Shown: positions 1 through 6,913 of the stretch, piece by piece
How the letters are laid out: the number at the start of each line of letters is the position of its first letter
Numbering within the stretch: position 1 is the stretch's first letter
From: Acidobacteriota bacterium
GTDB taxonomy: Bacteria > Acidobacteriota > Terriglobia > Bryobacterales > Bryobacteraceae
Length of the DNA: 11,273 bases
Direction of reading: 5' to 3'
Assembly: GCA_947505565.1 (NCBI GenBank)
Contig: CANNLB010000018.1
Coordinates: 1 to 11,273, forward strand
Made by a program: the position numbers and the translations under genes
The notes under the pieces: generated by a model
The model's database searches: none
Told to the model about the DNA's origin: nothing
Seen by the model: only the letters and a program-made list of their open reading frames with translations

Positions 1-132
1 AGTGAGTTCCTCTTCTTCGTCGTCATCGATCATGACTTCGAGCAAAGAGCGGACCGCGCGGTGTTTGGCGGGAGGAAGCTGATCGAGGAGGGCGTGCGCT
101 TGCCGGAGTTCTTGTTGGAGATCGAGTGCCAT
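1..132 (-). CDS. Small antitoxin-like protein, N-terminal 44 residues (runs off left edge)
   Basis: Reading leftwards from ATG at 132, the frame is open to the window edge for 44 codons. It starts MALDLQQELRQAHALLDQLP and ends in an acidic run (DDDEEEE). From memory this resembles short acidobacterial and cyanobacterial proteins with a helical 'LL..LP..K..AVR.LLEVM' start that are often encoded beside RelE/ParE-type toxins. The partner, if any, would lie outside the window. No strong Shine-Dalgarno sequence is visible upstream. The reading frame is seen directly; the antitoxin role is inferred from family resemblance. Function could also be unrelated to toxin-antitoxin systems. Confidence 0.6.
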   Translation of the reverse strand, partial: MALDLQQELRQAHALLDQLPPAKHRAVRSLLEVMIDDDEEEELT

Positions 133-362
133 GAGGTTTATTCCTTTACCAACGACGATTCGATGACGGTTTTATCCTAAACCGCGCTGCCTGGCATGCG
201 ATCGTAGGGGTAGGGTTGCTCGGCGGATCGGAAAAATGGCCCTATGGGGTCGGATGTCATGCCAAATTATTGAACGCTCGAAGAATTCCCAAGACATCTA
301 TAAGGGAGTGATACATTGGGGATTGATGGTCCAGAAACATTTCCTACGAATCAGACAATAAG

Positions 363-734
363 ATGAACACTCCAATCGCCATTGTGCAGCTCGTCGTCGC
401 CTTGGGTCTTTTCAATGTATGGCTGATTCGCTACGGTAAACGCACGGCCTACCGCGGAGGCCAAGCCCGTTCGATGCCGGAAGAATTTGCCGCCTACGGG
501 CTCCCGGCTTGGCTCGTCTACGTTGTGGGTGCTCTCAAGGTCGGGTCCGCTCTGTGCCTGATTCTGGGAGTCTGGTTTCCCGCCCTGGTGCTGCCGGCCG
601 CGGTGGTCGTGGGGATTCTGATGGTGGGGGCGCTGGCGATGCACATGAAGATCGGAGACCCCTGGAAGAAGTCTGTGCCCGCAGTGGTTATGCTCACTCT
701 CTGCCTCCTCATCGGCTGGGGCACGCGGGGCTGA
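363..734 (+). CDS. DoxX-like (DoxX_2 type) four-helix membrane protein
   Basis: This 123-residue protein has four hydrophobic segments at about residues 5-22, 49-69, 72-93 and 104-119. It carries the marks of the DoxX-like family: an EFAAYGLP stretch before helix 2, GALKVGSALCLILG in helix 2, a PAL..PAA start to helix 3, and a 'KIGDP' loop before helix 4. Family members are small inner-membrane proteins, some linked to quinone or thiosulfate oxidation, but most have no defined reaction. The ATG at 363 has only a weak upstream purine stretch. It is encoded tail to tail with a related gene at 741-1082, with six bases between the stop codons. Family assignment is fairly secure; function is unknown. 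Confidence 0.8.
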   Translation: MNTPIAIVQLVVALGLFNVWLIRYGKRTAYRGGQARSMPEEFAAYGLPAWLVYVVGALKVGSALCLILGVWFPALVLPAAVVVGILMVGALAMHMKIGDPWKKSVPAVVMLTLCLLIGWGTRG

Positions 735-740
735 TTTCGC

Positions 741-1082
741 TTAAAGAGCCGACACGAAGATGTAGCCGTTCAACACCCCAAGGCTAAAGGCGGGGAGAGC
801 GGCGACCAGCGGATCTCTGATGCGGACGCGGGTGATGACCCCAAGTACCATCATCGCCGTCAGGCCAGCAGCGGCAAGGAGGAGCGCGGGTTGATAAAAC
901 TGCCCCACCACGATTCCAAGGCTACCGAGAACCTGGAGAGCTCCGGTGAGCGCGCGGAAACGGGCTAGTCCGTAGCGCTTAAACTCCGCCACCATGCTGT
1001 CCGATAGGAGAGCGTGGAAACCGTACCCCGCAAAAAGGATGGCGGAGATGGACTGGGTGATAACATCGGTGATCTCTGGCAT
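741..1082 (-). CDS. DoxX-like membrane protein, paralogue of the convergent neighbour
   Basis: This 113-residue protein has four predicted membrane helices and shares the pattern of the gene at 363-734: EFKRYGLARF before helix 2, GALQVLGSL within it, PALLLAAAG opening helix 3, and an 'RIRDP' loop followed by ALPAFSLGVLN. It is therefore a divergent copy of the same fold. The ATG at 1082 has a plausible GGGAG ribosome-binding site (complement of 1093-1097) about ten bases upstream. That site lies in the decayed end of the receptor fragment, whose frame stops at 1088-1090. The gene looks intact. As with its neighbour, the reaction is unknown; DoxX_2 members are usually annotated only as membrane proteins. 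Confidence 0.78.
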   Translation of the reverse strand: MPEITDVITQSISAILFAGYGFHALLSDSMVAEFKRYGLARFRALTGALQVLGSLGIVVGQFYQPALLLAAAGLTAMMVLGVITRVRIRDPLVAALPAFSLGVLNGYIFVSAL

Positions 1083-1087
1083 ACATA

Positions 1088-1936
1088 TTAGACTCCCGGT
1101 GAAGGAATTCGGCGTTTAATCGGGTTGAGGCGGATGTGGGGGAGTGATCGTGATCGCTCTTGCCGTTTCGCGGGGCCCACTGGCGATGGCCGGAAACATG
1201 AATGCCTGGGCCGCAGGGGAGAGGATTCAGCGTACGGTTTTACGGGCGACGACGACGTTGTCGAAGGCACGGGCATGGAAGTGGGGTTGTATTGGAACTC
1301 GACTTGGTGGTAGCGGAAGAACCAGTTGACGTTGGAGGACTGGGTGTAGTCGAAGCGGGCGTTTTGTTGGTTGGCGTCGGTGGGTCGGCCTTCGGTGTTG
1401 AGGAAGTTATTGGGGGCGACGGCGGGGCCGAGCATTTGCGGCATCCACTGGGTCATGTGGGCGGTGGAGATGGGGACGATGCGGTTGCAGGGAATAATGT
1501 TGCCGGGCAAGGGGGTGGAGGAGAGGACGGGGCCGGTGGGGCTGAGTTGGCGGGAGAAGAGATCGAAAATCGTGCCCTTGACGGCGGATAAGTTACCGGC
1601 GACCCAGCCCTGGGGCGGGACGGTGACGGGGGTGATGAGGGCTTTGCGTTCGCCGAGGCCTTCGTAGTTGACGATGAAGAAGAGTTTGTTGCGGCCGTTG
1701 ACTCGCTTGGGGATGACGACGGGTCCGCCGAGGGTGAAGCCGAAACGGTTATGGCGGAAGGGGGGCATGGCGGCGGTGGGCGGGGTGAAGAAGTTGCGGG
1801 CGTCGAAGGCGCTGTTACGGACGAACCACCAGGCGGTGGCACGGACATCGTTGCCGCCGCTTTGGGTGACGTTGAGGCCGTATTCGACTTTGAATTCCTG
1901 GAGGGCGTCGAGGGAGGATAAGAAGATGGAAGACTG
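1088..1936 (-). pseudogene. Fragment of an Oar-like TonB-dependent receptor (plug to first barrel strands)
   Basis: The frame is open from just after a TAG at 1939-1937 down to a TAA at 1088-1090. Its first part reads like the plug domain of acidobacterial Oar-like outer-membrane receptors: 'SLDALQEFKVEYGLN', 'WWFVRNSAFDARNFF', 'RFGFTLGGPVVIPK', 'KLFFIVNYEG', then 'ARFDYTQSSNVNWFFRY'. Complete members are about 1,000 residues or more, with an N-terminal carboxypeptidase-regulatory domain and a 22-strand barrel. Here the N-terminus is missing, and receptor-like sequence ends near 1275. After that the frame becomes Ser/Pro/Arg-rich, while another frame reads 'AFDNVVVARKTVR' and stops. There is an internal ATG at 1768, but homology starts upstream of it, so it is not a real start. 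The broken 5' end lies only about 16 bases from the 3' end of the tRNA-Arg gene. This is a dead fragment. Confidence 0.8.
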
Positions 1937-1954
1937 CTAGGGGGGGAGTGCCGG

Positions 1955-2030
1955 TGGTGGGCGCGACAGGGCTCGAACCTGTAACCCTCAGCTTCGAAGG
2001 CTGATGCTCTATCCATTGAGCCACGCGCCC
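1955..2030 (-). tRNA. tRNA-Arg (anticodon TCG), CCA end encoded
   Basis: On the - strand the sequence folds as a full cloverleaf. The acceptor stem is GGGCGCG/CGCGCCC, the D arm has a GCTC/GAGC stem, and the anticodon stem TCAGC/GCTGA encloses the loop CTTCGAA with TCG at its centre. The T arm is ACAGG/CCTGT around TTCGAGC. The discriminator base is A, followed by an encoded CCA (complement of 1955-1957). It reads CGA arginine codons, and also CGG if U34 is suitably modified. The gene stands alone between two fragments of broken protein genes. Confidence 0.95.
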
Positions 2031-2040
2031 ACGACCGACA

Positions 2041-2061
2041 CTGGTTACTATTATTAACCAG
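2041..2061. repeat. Perfect 7-bp inverted repeat just upstream of the tRNA gene
   Basis: CTGGTTA at 2041-2047 and TAACCAG at 2055-2061 are exact reverse complements around a 7-base A/T-rich centre (CTATTAT). The element begins ten bases upstream of the tRNA 5' end. Its centre, read on the - strand as ATAATAG, is one of the few A/T-rich patches in the area and could hold the tRNA's -10 box. The symmetry may mark a protein-binding site or may be chance. No T-run follows, so it does not look like a terminator. Confidence 0.5.
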
Positions 2062-2075
2062 CGGGGGAGGGTTTT

Positions 2076-2335
2076 GCTGGGGGCTTTGCGCAGGAGCTGT
2101 TTTTGGTGGATCTGGCGGGGGGAGCGGAGCGGCAGTTGACGCGGGGCGGAGCCGTTTTTGGTTGGGCCGGGTGGATGGAGCGGTTGGTGCGGGTGGGGCG
2201 GCGGAGACGAGACGGGGGGGATCGCTAGCTGCGTCGGCGGATGGGAGGAGCTTGTTGACGGTGCGCGTGGATGCGTCGCCGGGGGATGTGTTTTTGGCGG
2301 CTCCGTTTCGGCAGGGATATGATCGGGTTATCAGG
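2076..2335 (+). pseudogene. Remnant of a PD40/TolB-like beta-propeller protein C-terminus
   Basis: Two short stretches in different + frames look like WD40-like (PD40) propeller blades. In the frame through 2091 there is 'ELFLVDLAGGAERQLTRGG'. In the frame through 2216 there is 'SADGRSLLTVRVDASPGDVFL', which matches the 'SPDGR.LLYT.VD...DI.LV' end of many acidobacterial propeller proteins and kinase C-termini. A frame change lies between about 2150 and 2220, and there is no start codon with family sequence behind it. I read this as the decayed 3' end of a larger gene. The call rests on short motifs only. Confidence 0.45.
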
Positions 2336-3581
2336 ATGCTATCGGTGGCGGGGTTGCTGTTGGGGGGACGGATGTTGGGGTGTAGCTGCTCTGCGATGAC
2401 TAACCCCTGCTCCCTAATGAGCGGAAAGGGGGTTGTGTTCATTGGCAGAGTGGTAAGCGAAGCCCGGTATGAGGATGGGGGGTGGGCGGCGCGCGTCGTG
2501 GTGGAGGAGGCCCTTTTTGAACTCTCCTGAATAACAGTTGGAGGTCGATGTCGGCATAGGGGGATCCGATTGCCGTTACCCGCTGAAACTGGGCGAGCGG
2601 TAAGTCATTTCCGGATATAGGAACCCGAGCAAGAACAGGCATCCGCGAGTCCCGGAGTTGGAGATAAGTTACTGCTCCGGAAGTTATCCCGTTCTGGGGA
2701 GTGAGACGATGGTTGACGCGATGAGGCAGGCTGCGAGGGGCGGCTTACTCGGGATCGTTGGTTCCGTTGTTCGGATTGGAGAGGTCAATCATGAGGGTGG
2801 TGTGGCGGGAGCGAGCGTGGTCGCCCGCTCTGAATTCGATCGATATGCCGCGGTGGCGGACGGTGATGGAAAGTATGAGATCCGCGGTCTGGTTCCGGGA
2901 CGCTACCAACTTGCAGTGACGAAGCCGGGCTCTGAAGGCGATTTTTCGTACAGTACGAAGCGACCCCGCGAGGCCGTGGGTGGAAAAGGAAACGTTGGCG
3001 TCCAGAGCGGCACCTGCGCAGTTCTACAGTTGGGGCTTTGGTCGGATGGACAGATATCCGGGCGAGTGACGGGGCCCGACGGGCTGCCGATTTGCGGAAT
3101 TGAAGTGGCTGCATTCCCTGTGGGCCGCAAAGGGGTTCAACGTTCGGAGGATTGGAAAATTGCGAGGACGACGGATGGCGAGAGGAGATACCGACTGAAT
3201 CTACTTCCTGGAGCCCCTATCGAAAGACTGGGTTCCCTGGAACGGTAAAGGTAGGGGTTGGGCTGTCGGCGACCCACATCGATTTGCGGATTGGAGAAAC
3301 CCGGGTCGTTTCGGAACTGGAGGTGAAAGTTGTAGGCAAGGATGGCGTTCCGGTGAAGGGGGTTAGGATAAGTGTCCGCGGACGAACTCGCGGTGTGGGG
3401 CAGCGCTTTCGAGACGTCAGCGGACGGAGTGCTTACCGTTCCGGTTTACGAACTCGGCGAGTATTCGGTGAGAGCCGACCCATTATGGGGTGCGGCTTGG
3501 CGCCAAGGAACAGGCTCTGCTAGGGTGGTGCAGGGGCGGACAAGGGTGACTTTCGTGCTGCAGCCGGTTTCCGGATGGTGA
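2336..3581 (+). pseudogene. Decayed secreted protein with TIMP-like N-terminus and carboxypeptidase-regulatory-like repeats
   Basis: A protein can be followed through broken frames. The start near 2336 (MLSVAGLLLGGRMLGCSCS) is a signal-like peptide followed by CSC and 'GVVFIGRVVSEARYEDGGW', typical of acidobacterial secreted proteins with a TIMP-like first domain. A frame change in the T-run at about 2514-2518 leads into 'QLEVDVGIGGSDCRYPLKLGER', interrupted by TAA at 2532-2534 and 2601-2603, then 'VISGYRNPSKN' and a cysteine-containing 'ISYCSGSYP'. Two Cna/carboxypeptidase-like beta units follow: 'GGVAGASVVARSEFDRYAAV' with 'GKYEIRGLVPGRYQLAV', and 'GQISGRVTGPDGLPICGIEV'. A second break near 3210-3225 probably includes a deletion, because the usual 'PGRYLL' blade is missing before 'PYRKTGFPGTVK'. 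A third break near 3370 restores 'VSADELAVWGSAFE'. The frame ends with 'RTRVTFVLQPVSGW' and TGA at 3579-3581. With two nonsense codons and three frame changes, this is not functional. Confidence 0.72.
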
Positions 3582-3595
3582 GCGCGGCTATGATT

Positions 3596-3889
3596 TCAGT
3601 AAGGGGAATCGTGGTCCGGGTGGAGGGTCAGCAGCTCAAGAGTGTTGCCGGTTCGGCGGGTGACAGCGCGAATCTTTTGGGTGATTCGGAGTGCTTACAA
3701 CGCCTCACTACCACTGTGCTTTCGACTGTGGATCATTTCCCAACGCAGGCCATTGTCTCTAAATAGAGAATGCCACTCCATTTTTGCCAGTTTGACGCAA
3801 GAGTTCAGGACGACGGCCCGATCTGGTTTTTCAAGAGCGAACCATTGCTCTTGCAACACAGGATTGTTCAGGTCGAGGCGAAGAGACAT
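3596..3889 (-). pseudogene. Type II toxin-like gene interrupted by one in-frame TAA
   Basis: The ATG at 3889 lies five bases after the stop of the antitoxin gene. The first 64 residues (MSLRLDLNNPVLQEQWFALE, then 'KLAKMEWHSLFRDNGLRWEMI') look like a small RelE/ParE-related toxin family found beside AbrB-like antitoxins. A TAA at 3697-3695 interrupts the frame. Directly beyond it, in the same frame, the family C-terminus continues as 'ALRITQKIRAVTRRTGN' and 'LELLTLHPDHDSPY', ending in TGA at 3598-3596. The TAA stands where relatives have a tyrosine before the '(S/A)LRIT' strand, so one base change from TAC or TAT accounts for it. The restored protein would be 97 residues, normal for such toxins. 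Family function (probably mRNA cleavage) is inferred. The truncated product lacks the C-terminal strands and is probably inactive. Confidence 0.75.
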
Positions 3890-3894
3890 GCGAT

Positions 3895-4158
3895 TTAGGA
3901 TATATTTTCGAGCTTCTCAGCGAGCTTCGCCAAGGACGTTTCTTTTCGTGGATGGGAATCGGACCAAGCCAGAGCGCGGTCCAGGCTGGATTTCGCTTCC
4001 GGGGTGTGGAGCCAAAGCTCGTCATCCGGAATGACTTGGGCAGTCTTGATGGTCCACACGCCTTCCGTTACTTTTTCGACGGTAACGATGCGGCCCGCAT
4101 ACTTTTTGCCGAGCGAGATCTGCCCGCTGGCACCGATGGTCTTAATTTCCTGCGGCAT
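3895..4158 (-). CDS. AbrB/SpoVT-like antitoxin partner
   Basis: This 87-residue protein starts MPQEIKTIGASGQISLGKKY. The 'IGASGQISLGKKYAGR' stretch followed by 'VTVEKVTEGVWTIK' fits a swapped-hairpin AbrB/MazE-type DNA-binding fold. The C-terminal half ('SLDRALAWSDSHPRKETSLA', then a helix ending 'LAEKLENIS') would wrap the toxin. It is the first gene of a two-gene unit with the toxin-like gene 3596-3889. Such antitoxins usually repress their own operon, and the 67-base gap to the divergent sialidase gene would hold the promoters of both. The reading frame is intact while the toxin is broken. No obvious operator was identified. The fold is a motif-level judgement. Confidence 0.72.
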   Translation of the reverse strand: MPQEIKTIGASGQISLGKKYAGRIVTVEKVTEGVWTIKTAQVIPDDELWLHTPEAKSSLDRALAWSDSHPRKETSLAKLAEKLENIS

Positions 4159-4225
4159 GACTGCATGATAGCCGACTCTGCATGCAACATGGTAGGAGGG
4201 GCTCGATACGGTGTAGGCTGGGCTG

Positions 4226-5305
4226 ATGAAATGTGTGGCGCTGTTTCCGTTTTTCCTGGTGGTTGGTTTGGCTTCGGGCGTGGAGTTTCGCCAAGTGGAG
4301 GTGTTTCGGTCGGGGCAGGATGGGTATCACACTTATCGGATTCCGGCGTTGATTGAGACGAAGCGGGGGACGCTGCTCGCGTTTTGCGAAGGTCGGCGGA
4401 GCGCGGGGGGCGATAGCGGCAACATCGATTTGCTGCTCAAGCGGAGTCAGGACGGGGGGCGGACTTGGTCTTCGGCGCAGGTGGTCGCGGATTTAGGCGA
4501 AGATACGATCGGGAACCCGGCCCCGGTGGTGGACCGGAAAACCGGCGACATCGTGCTGCTCTTGACTCGGAACCCGGGTAAGGTGACCGAACGGCAGATC
4601 CTGGACGGGACAGTGGCGGGGACGCGAACCGTTTGGTTGGCGCGGAGTTTTGATGACGGGGTGAGTTGGACGGCTCCGACGGAGATCACGGCGAGTGTGA
4701 AAGCAGCGGATTGGACTTGGTACGCCACAGGGCCGGGGAACGGGATTCAGATGCGGGACGGGCGGATGGTGGTGGCCTGTGACCATATGGTGGCGGGATC
4801 GCAAGCGAAGCATTCGCACGTGATTGTGAGCGACGACGGGGGACGGAGTTGGACGTTGGGCGGGTCGGCGGGGGAGGGGACGAATGAGTCGGCCGTGGTG
4901 GAGTTGCGGGACCGGTCGCTACTATTGAATATGCGGTCTTATGCGGGCAAGAATCGGCGGGCGGTGGCGGTGAGTCGGGACCGGGGCCGGAGTTGGTCCG
5001 CATTGAAGCTGGATGAAGCTCTGATTGAACCGGTTTGCCAGGCGAGTCTGTTGCGGGTGGGGAGAGACCGTTTGCTGTTTTCGAATCCGGCGGCGGTGAA
5101 ACGGGAGCGGATGACCGTGAAAGTAAGCCGGGATGAGGGGAAGACGTGGGCGCAGGAACGGGTGGTGCACGAGGGGCCGGCGGCTTACTCGTCGTTGGCC
5201 GCGTTGCGGGATGGACGGGTGGGGCTCCTCTACGAACGGGGAGAGAAGCGGGCTTATGAGGTGATCACCTTCGCGCGCTTTGAGCTGGGTTGGTTGGCGC
5301 AATGA
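4226..5305 (+). CDS. Secreted exo-alpha-sialidase (BNR-repeat sialidase, GH33-like)
   Basis: This 359-residue protein is predicted to remove terminal sialic acids from glycans outside the cytoplasm. Residues 1-18 are a signal peptide. The sialidase marks are all visible: YRIP with Arg38 of the substrate-binding arginine triad, EGRR..GGD with Asp63 as likely acid/base, and WYATGPGNGIQ at 165-175. GTNES contains Glu221, LNMRS contains Arg237 (second triad arginine), 'SNPA..KRERMTV' at 286-298 carries the third, and AYSSL contains Tyr321, the likely nucleophile paired with Glu221. Five Asp-box repeats (S.D.G..W) lie at 74-81, 141-148, 202-209, 250-257 and 301-308. Length fits a single catalytic domain without a carbohydrate-binding module. 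The ATG at 4226 gives the best signal peptide. The stop overlaps the next gene's ATG (ATGA), so it is translationally coupled to the transporter. Activity on other acidic sugars such as KDN cannot be excluded. Confidence 0.9.
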   Translation: MKCVALFPFFLVVGLASGVEFRQVEVFRSGQDGYHTYRIPALIETKRGTLLAFCEGRRSAGGDSGNIDLLLKRSQDGGRTWSSAQVVADLGEDTIGNPAPVVDRKTGDIVLLLTRNPGKVTERQILDGTVAGTRTVWLARSFDDGVSWTAPTEITASVKAADWTWYATGPGNGIQMRDGRMVVACDHMVAGSQAKHSHVIVSDDGGRSWTLGGSAGEGTNESAVVELRDRSLLLNMRSYAGKNRRAVAVSRDRGRSWSALKLDEALIEPVCQASLLRVGRDRLLFSNPAAVKRERMTVKVSRDEGKTWAQERVVHEGPAAYSSLAALRDGRVGLLYERGEKRAYEVITFARFELGWLAQ

Positions 5306-6513
5306 CGGGGCGTTACGTTTGGTTTGTGGTGGCTTTGCTCGTGCCGGTGGCGATGCTGAACTACCTGGATCGGCAGATGCTGGCGGCGATGAAGTTTTCT
5401 CTGATGACGGATATTCCGGACATTGGGACAGAGGCGAAGTGGGGAGCAATTCTTGCGCTGTTCAAATGGACTTATGCGCTGGTTAGTCCGGTGGGAGGGT
5501 ATCTGGCGGATCGGTTCAGCCGACGGCATATGATTGCGGGGAGTCTGATTGTTTGGTCGGCGATTACTTGGGCGACGGGGCAGGTGACGACTTATGAGCA
5601 GTTACTGTGGACGCGAGGGGTGATGGGTTTCAGTGAGGCTTTCTATTTGCCGGCGGCGTTGGCTTTAATCGCCGATTACCACCGGGGGAGCACGCGGTCG
5701 CGGGCGGTGGGGATGCACCAGATGGGGATCTACGCCGGGGTGATTGTGGGCGGTTTCAGCGGGTACGTCGCGGACACGCCGGGATACGGGTGGCGATGGA
5801 TGTTTGAGGTCTGTGGCTTGATGGGGATGTTGTACGCGGTGCCGTTGTTTGCTTTGGTGCGGAATGCACCGATGGAGCGGGGAGCTTCGCCGGGCGGGGC
5901 TTTGCGGGAGTTGCTGGGGAAGCCTTCGTTTTTGTTGTTAGTTGGATATTTCACTTTGCCGGCGATGGCGGGATGGATTGTGCGGGACTGGATGCCGGCG
6001 ATTCTGAAGACGGAGTTTGGGCTGGGGCAGGGTAAGGCAGGGGTATCGGCGACACTTTACTGGATGGTGGCGGCGGTGGTGGCGGCGGCAGTGGGGGGAT
6101 GGGTGGCGGATCGGTGGATGCGGCGGACGGTGAGGGGACGGATTTACACGAGTGCGGTGGGGACTTCGCTGTTGGTGCTGGCGGTGCTGGGAGTGGGTTA
6201 CTCGCCGCAGACGGGGGAGTTAGGGGTGGCGATTGCGTTTTTGATTCTGTTTGGAGTGGGTTGGGGGTTGTTTGATGCCAATAACATGCCTATTTTGTGC
6301 CAGATTGCGCGGCCGCAACTGCGGGCGACGGGATATGGGTTGATGAATATGGTGAGCATTAGCTGCGGCGGGCTGGCGGACTGGGGATTCGGCGTGATGC
6401 GGGATGCTAAAGCGCCCTTGCTGGCAACGTTTGGCACGTTTGCCGCCGTGGCTCTGGTCTCGGTGGTGTTGGTGCTTTTGATTCGACCGACGTATTCGGA
6501 GGAGCAGGTGTGA
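5302..6513 (+). CDS. MFS transporter coupled to the sialidase, probable acidic-sugar importer
   Basis: This 403-residue protein of about twelve membrane helices fits the length of the major facilitator family. N20-Y-L-D-R24 after helix 1 is typical of the ACS/sugar-acid and Spinster-like branches. The loop 2-3 signature is GGYLADRFSRR at 65-75, and a matching GGWVADRWMRR occurs in the second half. The ATG at 5302 overlaps the sialidase stop by four bases. A TTG twelve bases earlier would also work, but the ATGA coupling makes 5302 the better start. Position directly behind a secreted sialidase suggests uptake of the released sialic acid, but no NanA lyase, NanE epimerase or kinase is present in the window to confirm the substrate. 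Hexuronate or other sugar-acid transport remains possible. Its stop overlaps the next ATG (TGATG). Confidence 0.88.
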   Translation: MTGRYVWFVVALLVPVAMLNYLDRQMLAAMKFSLMTDIPDIGTEAKWGAILALFKWTYALVSPVGGYLADRFSRRHMIAGSLIVWSAITWATGQVTTYEQLLWTRGVMGFSEAFYLPAALALIADYHRGSTRSRAVGMHQMGIYAGVIVGGFSGYVADTPGYGWRWMFEVCGLMGMLYAVPLFALVRNAPMERGASPGGALRELLGKPSFLLLVGYFTLPAMAGWIVRDWMPAILKTEFGLGQGKAGVSATLYWMVAAVVAAAVGGWVADRWMRRTVRGRIYTSAVGTSLLVLAVLGVGYSPQTGELGVAIAFLILFGVGWGLFDANNMPILCQIARPQLRATGYGLMNMVSISCGGLADWGFGVMRDAKAPLLATFGTFAAVALVSVVLVLLIRPTYSEEQV

Positions 6514-6731
6514 TGCGACCTTTAGCAATGACGGGGCTATTGACGACCGCGAGGTCCGGGCAGGGCGGCGGGGCATTGACTACGCTGACGAATGTGAAGC
6601 TGGAGCAGACGGGGGTGGAGTTCACGGCGAATAAGGCGGCGTGGATTTAAAGTTACTCGATTCGGATAAAGGGCGAGGAGCTGGAGTTACTGGGGCGAGG
6701 GGAAGGAGATCCGGTTAATGGGCGGGGGTGA
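6513..6731 (+). pseudogene. Remnant of a small third gene coupled to the transporter
   Basis: The ATG at 6513 overlaps the transporter stop by one base (TGATG), the usual arrangement of a coupled gene. The frame gives 45 residues, from MRPLAMTGLL to 'VKLEQTGVEFTANKAAWI', then TAA at 6648-6650. In the same frame it continues as 'SYSIRIKGEELELLGRGEG' to TGA at 6729-6731. The alternating polar/hydrophobic pattern on both sides of the TAA resembles a small beta-rich secreted protein, but I do not recognise the family. It may be one gene broken by a nonsense codon, or a short real ORF followed by chance sequence. Confidence 0.4.
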
Positions 6732-6913
6732 AGCAGGCGAGCGTGGAGTCGTTTGGGCGAGATTCGGGGGCATGTTTGGGAGCTTTCGGGAGTTTGTGGC
6801 GACGCAAGGGAAGTCACCGAAGCGCATCAAAACGAGATTCGGCGTGTTTTCCCTGCTGGTGGATGAGCAGAAGTGGAAGGCGGAGGGGGGGGGAAGTAAA
6901 GGCTGCGAGAGCG
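6732..6913 (+). other. Unassigned stretch with a nine-G run
   Basis: No convincing gene is seen. Several + frames are open but give unrecognisable, Arg/Gly-rich translations. A run of nine G occurs at 6885-6893, followed soon by the surviving DUF4159 tail in another frame. This is probably the decayed middle of that gene or deletion-junction sequence. Confidence 0.4.

Noticed and set aside
270..304. Possible promoter (TTGAAC with TATAAG) for the first DoxX-like gene
   Set aside because: The spacing between the boxes is 23 bases, too long for a standard sigma-70 promoter.
1453..2442. Long - strand frame of about 329 residues spanning the tRNA gene
   Set aside because: It runs through the tRNA and out of frame with the receptor fragment. 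The translation is Ser/Pro-rich low complexity, an effect of the G-rich opposite strand.
2532..2603. In-frame TAA codons as programmed recoding
   Set aside because: They occur in the same gene as three frame changes and a likely deletion, with no stimulatory structure noticed. Decay is simpler.
3575..3766. Small + strand ORF of 63 residues
   Set aside because: Antisense to the toxin-like gene, whose frame is supported by family sequence. The + translation has no recognisable pattern.
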